Part shown: positions 1-11,333 of the stretch, one piece after another
How positions within the stretch are numbered: the first letter of the stretch is position 1
How the letters are laid out: each line of letters opens with the position of its first letter
NCBI GenBank assembly: GCA_000231825.2
Contig: JH720322.1
Span: forward strand, 744,001 to 808,000
Reading direction: 5' to 3'
Source: Tetrahymena elliotti 4EA
Taxonomy: Eukaryota; Ciliophora; Oligohymenophorea; Hymenostomatida; Tetrahymenidae
DNA length: 64,000 bases
Notes under the pieces: generated by a model
Told to the model about the DNA's origin: nothing
The model's input: only the letters and a program-made list of their open reading frames with translations
Databases searched by the model: none
Position numbers and translations under genes: made by a program

Positions 1-1
1 T

Positions 2-1574
2 AATTAATAAAAATACATAATATTTAATTAATTAATTACTAAGATTGCTAAGAAAAACAAAAGTGTTTTAGATCAGATAAGAAGAATTTAGTATATTTTT
101 ATCATTTTCAAAATTCCATTTTTTAAACTGTCAATTTAAATATGGAATCAAGAGTTTCTAGATAAGCTTCTGCTGTGGAACAATAATATTACAAATTTTG
201 TTGGAAAAGCTTTAAAGACAGTATGGACAATGACTTATAAAGTTATTAATAGAATTTTTAATTAAGCTTCTCCAGTTGGTAGATTTTTAAATAAAATATT
301 ACTTATAATGACTATTGGAGTCTATTATCTCAGTGTAATTGGAAGATTTATTAGAAAAGCCTTTTACTAAGCTTAAAAATTATATTAATTAACTTCATCC
401 ATTATAAAAAAAATTACCAAAGATGCCAAATATTGCAGATAATTTTTAGAAGATAAACTGCCTCTGTTGATATTTAAAGGTGAAAAGATAGTAAAATTTA
501 TCAAAAAATAAAGCTGGATTGGATCTGATGGAAAATTCCTTTAAGATTTTACCACTATGAAATAGAGCAAGCAAAATCTATTCCTATTATTGAAAAATTC
601 TTAAAGTATTACAATGCCAATTTGTCTAAAAGCCTTAATAATAATCTCTTTAAACCAACTAGTTGGTTTTACAACAAAGTTGCCAAACCTGTGATAAAGA
701 CATTATTTAATCTGTTTAAAAAGTTAATTTCTTCAACAAGTTTATAAAAAAATATAAACAAATTTCTAAATGCTTTACGTGCTGGAGAAAGATTGATACA
801 AATAATACCAGAAATACAAAATTTAATATATAAAGAGCAAAATATTCCAAATACATCATCTAAAATAGTAATTGATAGCTACATTAAAAATTTTCTTCAA
901 ATAATTATGAAGAAGGATGTAAAAAGTTTGTGAAAACTTTTGAAATTATTGATACTCAACAAGAAGAGAGTACAAAGAGTACAAAGTTAAATTCTCTTCT
1001 GAAGGATAAGATACTTGAAATTCTTAGAGAATATAACACCCACCACTTATTGTTACCACGAATTACCCNNNNNNNNNNNNNNNNNNNNNNNNNNNNNNNN
1101 NNNNNNNNNNNNNNNNNNNNNNNNNNNNNNNNNNNNNNNNNNNNNNNNNNNNNNNNNNNNNNNNNNNNTACCCATAAGGGTAATTCGGGGTAACAATAAG
1201 TGGTGGGTGTTATATTCTCTATTCTTTCAATTTGTTTTGACAAAAATGAAACAGATTATAATTGTTCAAAAGAGCACTCTATTGATGGATTTATTACTTA
1301 GAAGAATAACACAACAGATAAAATTTAGTTTAAAATAGTTGATGGATAGATATTTGGTCACAAAATTCCAAATACTTCGTAACACACTGTTGTTAGAAGT
1401 ATGTAGAGTGAATTGGGTCCTCTTGAAACAAAATAATTCAATCTTCAAGCATTTTGTGGAGATATAAAATTAAGTTGGTCAAGAAATGAAAGTGAGTATG
1501 AATTTTCTTCTATAAAATTAAAAAATTGTGATAACCAAACTGATCAATTAATAATATGGAAGGAGACATCTTGA
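2..1574 (+). CDS. Hypothetical protein, 5'-truncated and interrupted (possible pseudogene)
   Basis: I do not recognise this gene. With TAA/TAG read as Gln, the frame is open from the window edge, so the gene starts upstream. It runs to a TGA at 1572-1574. The reading frame changes twice, somewhere in 480-560 and somewhere in 860-930. The first change could be a short intron (GTGAAA donor near 482, TAG acceptor near 560). The second has no obvious intron and may be a true frameshift or an assembly error. A foldback/TIR insertion sits inside the coding region at 1026-1220. Removing it together with one copy of its 6-bp duplication rejoins the flanking frames perfectly, with the C-terminal part ending in LIIWKETS. 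The N-terminal part is rich in aromatic, Lys and Ile residues. No known domain is visible. The gene may be a decayed copy. Confidence 0.45.
1026..1220. mobile_element. Foldback / terminal-inverted-repeat insertion with 6-bp target duplication
   Basis: The left arm (1026-1068) and the right arm (1178-1220, read in reverse complement) are 43 bp long and differ at one position. Both outer ends read AGAGAATATAACACC when read inward. The direct repeat ATTCTT flanks the element at 1020-1025 and 1221-1226, which is a target-site-duplication signature. The gap 1069-1168 lies between the arms. Sequence left of the gap ends AATTACCC and sequence right of it begins TACCCATAAGGG, so the two sides may overlap by five bases. 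In that case the gap is artificial and the element is a 90-bp hairpin with a 4-nt loop. It could be a MITE, a foldback element or a retained internal eliminated sequence. No transposase is visible. Confidence 0.75.
1069..1168. other. Assembly gap (100 N)
   Basis: Exactly 100 N, the usual placeholder for unknown length. It falls at the centre of an inverted repeat, a structure that commonly breaks assemblies. Confidence 0.98.
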
Positions 1575-3127
1575 TATTTTACTTTAATTAAATTGCTTAT
1601 GTCAAAAGGAATTTTCTTTTATTATATTGTATTCACTGTAAAACTTATTAATATATAAATATTTGAGTTTGTTCTAAAATTAAAATAAAATCCTGTACTA
1701 AAAAAAATTGCTTTATTCAAAAACTTCCATAAGTAAATTACAGAGTTACAAAACAAGGACCTTCATCTAAAACAAAATTCTGATAGCTGTCAAAATTAGA
1801 GCCTTGTGTAATTTTGAAGCTAATGAATTTGAACCATACCCAATACAAAGTATTAAAATTAAAATTATTTTGAAATTTTAATAACTTGAGAATTATTAGT
1901 TCCTATTTCTTTCTTCATTAAATTTTATTCCAAAAATTAAATATTAATAGATCCTGCCATAAAAATAGCAGCCTAAATGGTTAAGTCATTACAGGCATCT
2001 TTTCGTTCTTTATTTATTATTTTAATCTACCCATTAATTAGTATTAAGTTCTTGATACTTAAAATTCTTCAATCATCTCATTAGTTCTTAAGATTCTTAA
2101 GAATCATTTTATGATGATGCAATAGGTTTTTTAGCCCAAGATACTCCAACTTTTTTTATATTTTATTTTGTAAACTCAAAAAACAGTAATCCCAAATCGC
2201 TTAGATTTTTGAATGGGATTTGGCTAATATACACTAAAGTTTAACTTATTAAATTTTAAGAATAAGTAAGTTTTTTTCACTCACTTTCAATTTTTCAAGT
2301 TTTTGATTTAGTGAGAGTCTAACAATCGTTTTCTGCCATTTCTATTTTTATCTTCTCCTTTATATTTTTTTTAAAATTCAGAACCTGCATTCATCATATG
2401 AATAATATTTTGAACAATTAAAAAATAAAAGAAAAAGGCTTTTTGTATTGAATAAAAATAATTAGAAATGAAAAAATTAATCTGTTTTCGAACCTAACAT
2501 TTCATATTTTATCAAATGTTTAATCAAAAATTTAATAATATAAAATTTTTCAACAAATATTTTAAAATAAAGAAAAATTCAAAATTTAATTAAAAAAATA
2601 CTTGCATACAAAGTTACAAATATTTATTCCTAAAGAAGAAAATTTTTTATTTTTTTACAATTTCTTTGAGATAAATAGAATAAAAATGTTCTTCTTTTTT
2701 TATCAATAATTTAAAAAATTTTAAGTTTGTAAAGTTTTTTTATCTTAAATATCATGTGGAAATACCAAAAATTTACTGAATTTGATAATATCATGAATCT
2801 ATTAAAAGAAAAATTTGAAGTGTATAATTTATTTTTTATTGTAGAATTGAATGAATTTATGAATAACTTATTTTATTTGAATAGAATGTAAAGAATGAAA
2901 CAAGATAAAATTTTCAAAAATTAATTAACTAAGAAATCTTTTATTTAATTAAAACAAATTTTTTTATACTAATTATTCTAATAAATATTAACCTTAATTT
3001 TATTAAAAATTAGATCTTCTAAAAATAGTATCTATCATAGAGAGATGTAATTGTTATTGAAATGCATATTAATTATTCAATTATGTATTCTAAACATAAA
3101 GAATAAACATTTATTTAATTCATTTCT
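1575..3127. other. AT-rich spacer, no gene seen
   Basis: Dense TGA in all frames and long A/T runs. A short hairpin-like stretch near 1965-1995 (GCCT...AGGC around TGGTTAAG) loosely recalls a tRNA D-arm, but there is no matching T-arm or acceptor stem. Confidence 0.6.
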
Positions 3128-4225
3128 TCAGAGAGAAGGTTTAGGTGATGTAAATTATTTAAAATAATTATAAGCATTTTAAGATAATTTATCAATTACT
3201 TATTTAGTTGGTTTAGCATCATAGTTATCATTTTATGTAAAATGACCATAAGTCACTCCAACTGATAATGGAAAAAGCACTAATCTATCACCATTTGGCA
3301 GATCTTCCATGAAGAAGTAATCTATTTCCTTGTTTGGTTTGAATACAACTAACTAACCCTTCACAGGATAGACATTATCATCATTAAAAAGGAATTTCGA
3401 TTACAAACCTGTACAATTAAAGACATAACTTTCACTGAGCTATAATATTTCTTCTTTAGAATCAAAGCGCTTTTTTACAAAGTTAACTTTAAGTTTATCT
3501 AGCTCAGAAGTAAATTCAGGAAGGAAGATATCTCCATCAGCAAGAATAGTTTGGTATGAATTACATTCTATGAAATGCTTTTCATCAAAAGTAACTAAAA
3601 CTTTCTAATATTTCATATCTATATCTTTTGGAACACAATTTTTAACATCCTAAATAGAAGGTACACAGTAAACAGTTCTATAGCTAAGACCCTTGAACTA
3701 CTTACTTTCTATGAAATCTTTGTAGAAATTATAAGTTAGTCTTGCACATTTTTTATGAAGTTGTTTAATTTTAGGTGTAGTGTTGTATTCATAAAAGCTA
3801 GGAATCCAAATTCCTCCTGCTACTTAAGATGTAATAGGGAAGGAATCTTTCTTGTCAAATGAAGTTATGGAGCTTGAAGATATGAAGTTATCAGAATAGA
3901 TAGTGACAGAATAGCCTCTTCTAGCTAAAATATAAGCTGTATATAATCCAATATACCCACTACCTATTATTGCTACTTTTCTATTTGTTGGGTAAACCAT
4001 AGTTTCTTTTTCAAAAATCTCCACTGCTTCTAAACTATATCCATATCCAACAGACACTCCACCACCTCCATGGCCATAATTATGAACTATTTTTTTATCG
4101 CCATATATTTCTGCCTCTAATCTGACACCACCTTTTCTATAAGGTCTTAATCCTGCCTTTTGTCCTATCCTCTCTTCTAAATTTACAGTAGGAGGAGTCA
4201 ATTTAATAACTTTCTATTGTTTCAT
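3128..4225 (-). CDS. D-amino-acid-oxidase-like FAD oxidoreductase, permuted domain order
   Basis: Intronless, 365 aa. The start is the ATG at 4223-4225, 24 nt upstream of a TTG that otherwise begins the open stretch. The stop is TGA at 3128-3130. D-amino-acid and D-aspartate oxidases oxidatively deaminate D-amino acids using FAD. Their substrate-binding RPxR motif and the HNYGHGG motif normally sit at the C-terminus. Here they come first: RPYR at residues 27-30, RLE at 35-37 and HNYGHGG at 48-54. The FAD-binding beta-alpha-beta motif follows at 83-93 (KVAIIGSGYIG), then GGIW and the substrate-domain region, ending near GVTYGHF. I recall bacterial FAD oxidoreductases with this order, so it is probably a true circular permutant rather than an assembly artefact. 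Substrate unknown. A peroxisomal targeting signal is not obvious at the C-terminus (PKPSL). Confidence 0.85.
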
Positions 4226-5895
4226 TAATATTGCTTATTGGTTTTTGTTTTTAAAATTAATTAAAATATTGAAGTATTTAAGAATTAAGAAATCTATGAA
4301 CACACAAGAATTTACAGATTTTTATTATTTGCTGGTAAAATATTCAAATACTATAAAAAATATATAAATGTGATGTAAATTTTGTGAATTTGAGATTTCC
4401 CATGCTCCAAAATACTTGTTTTATGATCAACAAATACCAAGGTTTTAAATAAATTTCTAATTGTATTCACTAATTTTCTTTCTATTTACTCTCCAATATA
4501 AATGTCAGCTATGTGCCAATATTTGCTATTTTAAATAAACTATAATTGATATAACATTAATAAGTACTTTAACCTATTTTAAATTTCATAAATTATTATT
4601 TAATTTACTTCTTCAAGAAATAAAATATGAAAAATAAATTATTTTAAACTATTTAAATTGAATTTCTTATGCATCTTATGAATGATTATTATCTGACTTC
4701 ATTTTATCTATTTTAAATACCTAATTTCTCCTAATTCAATTTGAATTAATATTTCATTTTACATAAAATATATCAAATTTTATCTAAATTGAGCAAAATT
4801 GGACATTAATGATAATCAATTCAAAATTAATTCTTTACATTTTTAAATTGGAAATTTTATGTGAAATAAATTAATTATGAGAATATCTAATGGCGTCTCT
4901 GAATCTATTCTTCAAAAAATAGTTAATTCATTAAAGATATCAATAAATATACTTTTATTTGATTTTTTGCAATCTTGATTACTACCATCAATTTAATTAG
5001 ATAGAGATTATGAATGAATTTGAAATGATAAATTGAAAAAATAAAGAAAATAAGAATTTAATTGAAATGTCTAAAAAAGCTAAATTAAAATCAAAGATAT
5101 TACATTAATTTACAAGGAAATTTATTATTATTAATCAATTATTTTTTAAAGTGCACTATTGTCTTTGTTTCTTTTTTGTAATACTTAAGATAATAATACT
5201 TTACACAAGTCTTTTTTTCAAAGCCATTTCAGTATTTTAGTAAAGATCTATTGTTTTGAACAAATTTAAGATTTCCCATCGTTTAACAGAATGAGAACAA
5301 CTTATTAAATTAAGATTAACATATGGAGATGAAAAAAATATCTTAATAAATTTTAATCAAAAATATAAATAAATAAATAAAAAATTTGAAATATCAATGA
5401 TATTTGATATGGCATTCAAAAATTGTTAATAAACATTAAAGGACTTCAAGAATGTTCTTTTCTAGGGAGTCAATAATTAAGTATGAAAGCTTATTTGAAT
5501 TTAGAACCTTAGAAACTGTTAGTTATATATAAGCCCGAATAGATATTATCAGATTTTTATAATTAATTTAATTAAGAATCGTCAATTATTATAAAAATTG
5601 AGTAAAATTTTGGCAATTTGTAACTAAATTTTTCAATTATCTTGCTTCATTGATTTTAATTAATTAAAATTTAAAGTAAGGTGTAAACAAATTTTTATTT
5701 TGAAACAATAGAATAGCTTTATTAATTTAAATACAGCCTCATTATCTTTTAAAATTTATTTTTTTAATTTAAATTATAAAAACCCATTTTTTTCAGAAAA
5801 ACTGGATAATTTCTGTATAAAGCTCTCCTATTTACTTGTTTGCTACCTGTTGACTTTACAGAACTTAGCGTTGCTATAAAATCTCTCTGTTTTGA
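4226..5895. other. AT-rich spacer between divergent genes
   Basis: Separates the oxidase (-) from the AlkB-type gene (+), so it should hold both promoters. No conserved gene, tRNA or repeat was recognised. Confidence 0.6.
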
Positions 5896-7113
5896 ATGGC
5901 TGTTACTGTTGTAAATCCTAGTGGTCATCGTTCTCTTGAGCCTTTTTACAAAGGAGAAGAAATGGTTTTTTTTAGCTCTTTGTAGTACTATATTGTTCCT
6001 TTCCTCTACTTTTTAGGTTATCTTGGAGTCATGTATTTGCATAATCCTTACTTGCTTATTTTTATTGCTTACTCTTTGATTCCTTTTTTAGACACGTTCT
6101 TTAACTATGATCTTAGAAATCCTAGTAAAGAAGAGTAGAAGTAACTCGTAGGTAAGCTGCGCTTCAAATTTCCTCTTTATTTTGCTGTTATTTCTGAATG
6201 GGTATTTTAGACTTGGGTTATTTACTATGTGGTTAACAATAGTTAAAATCTAAGCTTATTTAACTAAATTGGTATTATATTTGTTTCAGGTAATGGTTCT
6301 GCTTCAAATATCAATGTAGCTCATGAGCTCTTCCATAAAAATGGCTTGTTGGATAAGTTTTTTGGAACTTTCACTCTTGCCAAAAGCTTGTACATGCATT
6401 TCACTATTGAACATTAATATGGTCACCATAGAAATGTAGCTACTCCTAATGATCCTGCTACTTCAAGATACGGTTAGACACTCTATGAGTATCTTCCATA
6501 AACAATTATTGGTTCTTACTTTAGCGCTTGGAAGATCGAAAATAATTACTAACTTTTATAAGGTAGACATCCTATAAATCCATTTAACAAAATGATTATT
6601 TATACAGTCCTCTATTTCGTTATCCCCTACATTCATTATCTAGTTTTTGGTCTTTATGGAATGTGCTTTTTCTTATGCACTGCTTTTATCTCAGTACTTT
6701 ATTTAGAATCCATTAACTATATTGAACATTATGGTTTAATGAGAGAAAAAACTGAAGATGGTCTTTATGAAAAAGTTGATATCAGACATTCATGGAACTC
6801 ACCTCATAGATTTTCTAATTACCTCTTATTTAAATTGTAAAGACACTCTGATCATCATGAAAATGGTTATAAAGAATACTAAACTCTCTGCAGCTATCCT
6901 GACAGTCCTACCCTCCCTCATGGATACCCAGTTTGCATTCTTATCAGTTTCTATCCTCCTTTATGGTTTGAAATTATGCACGAAGTTCTGGAATCTTATA
7001 AAAAAGAAAAGAAATCAATACCATTACCAAATATAGAAAAAAAGATAGATAATTACACAAAAAAAGTGTCACTAATTACTATGTCTCTTACCATCTTATC
7101 ATTTTTTATTTGA
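5896..7113 (+). CDS. AlkB-type alkane 1-monooxygenase / membrane hydroxylase
   Basis: Single exon, 405 aa, ATG 5896 preceded directly by an in-frame TGA, stop TGA 7111-7113. It belongs to the integral-membrane di-iron hydroxylase/desaturase superfamily. Members insert oxygen at the terminal carbon of alkanes or fatty acyl chains in the ER or bacterial inner membrane. All diagnostic His boxes are present: HELFHK at 143-148, EHQYGHH at 172-178 followed by VATPNDPA, NYIEHYGL, and LQRHSDHH at 314-321. Several hydrophobic segments lie before the first box and between the second and third. The conserved Gln in EHQYGHH and in LQRHSDHH is encoded by TAA, which fixes the genetic code. AlkB is mainly a bacterial family, so a transferred origin is possible, but base composition and code are fully ciliate. 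The natural substrate cannot be read from the sequence. Confidence 0.93.
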
Positions 7114-7494
7114 ATAAACATATTTTTTATAATTAATGAATTGAAACAAAAAAAACTATAATTTTAATTTGTTTATTAATTCACCATATCTGTATTTCAT
7201 TTTTATTTTTAATTGTTAAAAACAATAAATTCTAATTGAAATTGTTAAATGAATTTCACTTTTTTATTGAATAAAACTGTTGGATTAACTAAAATGTTTT
7301 GGTTGAATATTGTAAATTTTAATTATTTTTCTATTTAGATGAAAAATAAAAATTTATTTTATAAACTATTACTTGCTAAAAATTGTGATTGAGCTAATAG
7401 AATTTATTTAATTTAATATACTTACCTACAAACAAAAATATTACTTTTTACATTTACATTGAAATACATACTAAACTATATTTTTAACAAAAAG
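7114..7494. other. Short spacer between convergent genes
   Basis: 3' flanks of the AlkB-type gene (+) and RPC10 (-). No other feature seen. Confidence 0.6.
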
Positions 7495-7922
7495 TCACCC
7501 CATATCTTTCCATGCATGTGAACAATTTTTACAAATGTAGTGCTATGTTTAACCTTCATCAAGACTTCTATCTTATTCAAGTCTTATATAAGCACCTCTC
7601 TTTTCGCAAGCAGGGCAAATCACTTTTTATTTTTGAAAAATGGTTGGGTTAAAAAATTTGAATGAAAATAGCTAGATTGATTTATATAATTTAAAATAAA
7701 AAAATGAATTTAGAAGTAATTACTATCTTTATCAGTTTAAAGTGATTCTTTTTATAAGGAAATATCATGAATTGTATCATCTTTAAGCATTCTTGAATAT
7801 GTGACGGTCTCTATTTTCTTTAGTAATGGATAAAAATATGTACATGTTCTACAAGAAAATCTATTATTTCCTCCTACATTCTAAATAATTAATGCATTAG
7901 CACATAAAGGACAGAAATTCAT
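7495..7922 (-). CDS. DNA-directed RNA polymerase III subunit RPC10 (RPC11/POLR3K)
   Basis: Two exons, 7724-7922 and 7495-7622, with a 101-bp intron (7623-7723, GTAATT..AAAAAG). The total is 108 aa, the same length as I recall for human POLR3K. This small Pol III subunit works in termination, RNA cleavage and reinitiation and resembles TFIIS. The N-terminal zinc ribbon shows CPLC at 4-7 and CRTC at 24-27. The C-terminal ribbon shows CPAC and CKNC around a hairpin reading RSLDEG, in which the catalytic Asp-Glu pair of the TFIIS-type hairpin (RSADE in TFIIS) is kept although Ala is replaced by Leu. The protein ends in WKDMG. ATG 7920-7922 opens directly into MNFCPLC, typical for the family. Confidence 0.93.
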
Positions 7923-8959
7923 CTTAAATCTTCTTCAAATATTAGTAAAACAACTATGGTTTTCTGAATTGCTATTTTATGCTTTCTATTAAAATAATTT
8001 AAACCTTGCTTATTCTTCTTAAAATATCTTTAAAAAGTGATAAAAAATATAATAATATATATTTATTCTTAGAAACAAAGGCTAATTAATATCTTAAAAT
8101 AAACAAGAGTCTATCTAATAGATGCGGTTAATTTTTAATTTTGATTTCTACCTCTATTTATCTATTGATCTAATTCTATATATTTTATAAAATATTATTT
8201 CTTATTTCAGTATTTAAATATTTTAATTTCTTTTCGAAATGTAATTATTAACATGTTCTTATTTTTCAAGAAAATCATTTAAATTTAATGAAATAATTCC
8301 TTCACATTTTATGAATATAAAAATTTAAAGTGTAATATTGTATTTATAAGAAGCCTCTTGCATTATCAAGCAAACTTTTCCTTTTATAAAAAATATTTGC
8401 CATAAATTTCTAAAATATTTTAATAGTAAAACTCAGTAATGTGGAGAGATTATAACTTTTTGAAATATTGTTTTTCTAAATAATTATAAATTTGTTTATG
8501 ATGAAGAAAAAAAGACTAATAAATCAACTCAAATAAAAAGAATTGTATTCATGCTTTTATTTATTAATTAATAATTTAAAAAATTATTATTTTAGATAAG
8601 GTTTAAATATTAGAGATTTTAAACTGATAATTCACACTTTTTTGTAAAAATATTTCATAATTTGAAATATTAAAATAGTTATTTAATGTTTTATGGTTGA
8701 AAGATGTTTTATTATTTTAGTAATAATTGATTTTACTTTGAAAATGGAAATAAATTATAATGGATTCTTGTAAAAGTTGTTTGACAAACCAAAACAAAAA
8801 TTTGATTGATTGAAATAATAAATAAATATCGTTTCATTTTAAAGAAATTTAATGTAATAAATTTTGATAATTAGATATAAAAATTAATTTAAAAATTGAG
8901 CTAACAACAACTTAAAATTAAAAAGAATATAGACTATAATTTACAAAATTTATTAAGAA
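7923..8959. other. AT-rich spacer between divergent genes
   Basis: 5' flanks of RPC10 (-) and the Tctex1 gene (+). No RNA gene or repeat recognised. Confidence 0.6.
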
Positions 8960-9546
8960 ATGGCTATGTATTATGATGAAAATGAGATTAAATTGAGTAT
9001 TATGGAACCAAAAGAAGATGAGAGGTATTATTAATATCTTACTGTTAACAAAATATTGTAAAGATCATAGTGAAATTAATTCAATTTATGAAAAAATAGA
9101 TTTTATCCATCTAAGATTTAGAAGATTATCAAAGAATTATTTGAAGATAGATTAAAAGGAGTTGAATATGATCCAAATAATTCCAATTAATTAAGTGAGA
9201 GATTAGTCCTTGAATTGAGAGAAAAAATAAAAAGAGGTGAAAATTTTAATTTTTAGCTTTCTTAAAAGGAAAAATTCTAACATTTTCATATTATTAAATA
9301 GAAGGTAAAGTCCCTAGATATAAAATTGGAGTTTAAGTAGTTTTGGGAGAAATTAAAGGTTAAGGTTTAAGAATAGCCTCAAAATGTTTGTGGGATGTTC
9401 AAAATGATAATTATTCAAGCTACACTTATACAAGCGTAAGAATATTTTATAAAATATTAGCGAATTTAGAATTAAAATTAAAAATAACTATGTAAAAATA
9501 CAAGTAAAATAACAAGCAGTTCAATAGATTAAAGATACAATTTTGA
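8960..9546 (+). CDS. Tctex1-type dynein light chain domain protein
   Basis: Three exons, 8960-9024, 9100-9236 and 9302-9546, with introns of 75 and 65 bp. The total is 148 aa with TGA at 9544-9546. The second intron has an unusual GTGAAA donor, inferred because it restores the family alignment (..KIKR joined to EGKVPRYKIG..). Tctex1/DYNLT light chains dimerise and bind the dynein intermediate chain in cytoplasmic and axonemal dynein. Visible family features are FYPSKIQKIIKELFED near residues 22-37, a YDPNN..LSERL helix, the core strand VPRYKIGVQVVLGE, the QGLRIASKCLWD block, and NDNYSSYTY near the end. The protein ends with a short basic tail after NLELKLK. Whether it serves cytoplasmic, outer-arm or inner-arm dynein cannot be told from the sequence. 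Confidence 0.9.
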
Positions 9547-9891
9547 AAAATTAAAATAAATATTATTTAATAGAAATAATTAAAACTCTTCATTTTAAAA
9601 AACAGGAAAAGATTTACTGTACAGGAATAGTATTTGGTTGCTACTTTGAATGAATAAAAGATGTCCTTTAAATAGATTAGATATAATTAGCAAATTTAAA
9701 GAGTTTAATTAGTTTCTTAGTGAATCATTAGAAAGAGTCTAAATAAATTAAAAACTTAACATACATATAAACTAGCATTAGTATATATTATATTAAAGCA
9801 AGCCATATTAATAATGGTGCCAATTTTTTTTATTTTATGTTTATTGTTTGAAGCTATTTCGATGATTTGATTCATATTTGCTAAAAAAATT
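9547..9891. other. Short spacer between convergent genes
   Basis: 3' flanks only; nothing else seen. Confidence 0.55.
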
Positions 9892-11080
9892 TCACTTCTT
9901 CTTACGAAGCTTATTTAAATCAATAATAGCCATTTTACAATCCTCAGAGATAGTTACTAAGAATTTACTCTTTTTTTATCCTTTTTCATCAGGGCCCTCA
10001 TCTTTTATTAGAAGCAAGCCATTTATAGAATTATTGTGAAATTAGAATGAGCATATTTCTTAAAGCTTTTTTCTACTTAATATTTTTAATTGTCTGTCTA
10101 AAGTAGAGACATAAAGTTACTTTTTATCTATTTAAATATTTGATAATCCTATTTACGGAGATACATATTTTACACTTATTACATTCTATTTGATAATTTT
10201 CTTTTCAGTTAAATTAAATTTAAGTACTTAAAGCTATTCCACACTTGTGCAGATATATAATGTAATTATTATGTCATTTTTAGGTTCTTTAGTACTTAAG
10301 CTTAACTAGAAATCAAATATATAGGGCATTTCTTCTTTACATTCAACAATTTTTGTTCTTTAAAGTAAGAATTTATGCTATTATTTTTTCTCACTTGTTA
10401 ATAAAAATTGAATTAAAATATCTATAAAATTAAAATAAAATTTACTCTAATTCTAGTATGCTAATGTATAAACCTTCATATGCTACAAATAATAGATTGT
10501 AAGAGTTTTCTTGACTTTGAATAAATACTTTTTTCATGCAGCTGATAGAATCAACATATTTTTCTTCATAAAATTGATATGAAGTTAGTGCTTTCCCATT
10601 TAACAGGTTTAGTTTTTCAATAGATGTTTCCTTTCTATTTGGAGAATATATAAAACATTCATTTACTAATATGCTTCTTTGTTAAACAAATCCTGTTTTA
10701 TAAGAAAAAACTTCTTCATTTGGAGGGATTTTCATAAATCCTGTATATTCAAATTATATTTTTTAGAGAAAAACTATATTATAAGAGTTATCTTCTATCA
10801 TCAGTATTCCTAAGAAGCCTAATTTGTGCTAAGTCATTATTAAATCTCTTATTTAATTATCTTATCCATTTTAAATTGAAAATTTAGTGCAATGAGTTGC
10901 GTACTAAAGTTCAGAAAATTTTTGCTCATTTAAAACTTTCATTTTACTAACACAAAATACAATACATGTTCCATCATCTAATAGAATGAAAAGTATATCT
11001 TTCTTAATTTCCTCAATTCCTTTAATAGGTCTGTTAAAGCTCTAAATGAAAAAAGAGTCAAAATAATCATAATTTTACAT
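9892..11080 (-). CDS. Hypothetical protein, possible beta-propeller
   Basis: Two exons, 10446-11080 and 9892-10393, with a 52-bp intron (10394-10445, GTAAAT..AACAAG). The total is 378 aa. ATG 11078-11080 is the first Met after an in-frame TGA. Repeated beta-rich blocks of about 40-50 residues end in patterns such as LYVSTLDRQLKIL and FLVTISEDCKMAIIDL, which resemble WD40-like blades, but no canonical WD dipeptide is present. The last residues are basic (NKLRKKK). There is no signal peptide or membrane segment. I do not recognise an orthologue. Confidence 0.75.
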
Positions 11081-11333
11081 TTTTTAAAGAATTTGTATAT
11101 CTTTTGATCAAAAAAGCAAAAAAAATTTAATTAATTATAAAAGTAAGCAATAATATCCAAAATCAACCCTCAAAAATAGTATTAAAATCTTGTTAAAACA
11201 TAAATCTATTTATTTTTATTTAAATTTTATCAATGGCTTAAAACCCTAATTTATTCAAAACTCATTTTTTAGATTTAATTTTAAAGATTTCAAATAAATT
11301 TTCTCTAAAAAATATCAAAAATTCTATTTTAGA

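Noticed and set aside
1951..2012. tRNA-like stretch with TGGTTAAG
   Set aside because: Only a D-arm-like motif and a 4-bp stem are visible; no T-loop consensus, anticodon arm or acceptor stem pairs.
8960..9546. Tctex1 gene as a frameshifted pseudogene
   Set aside because: Two short introns restore the full domain with correct phases, so no frameshift is needed.
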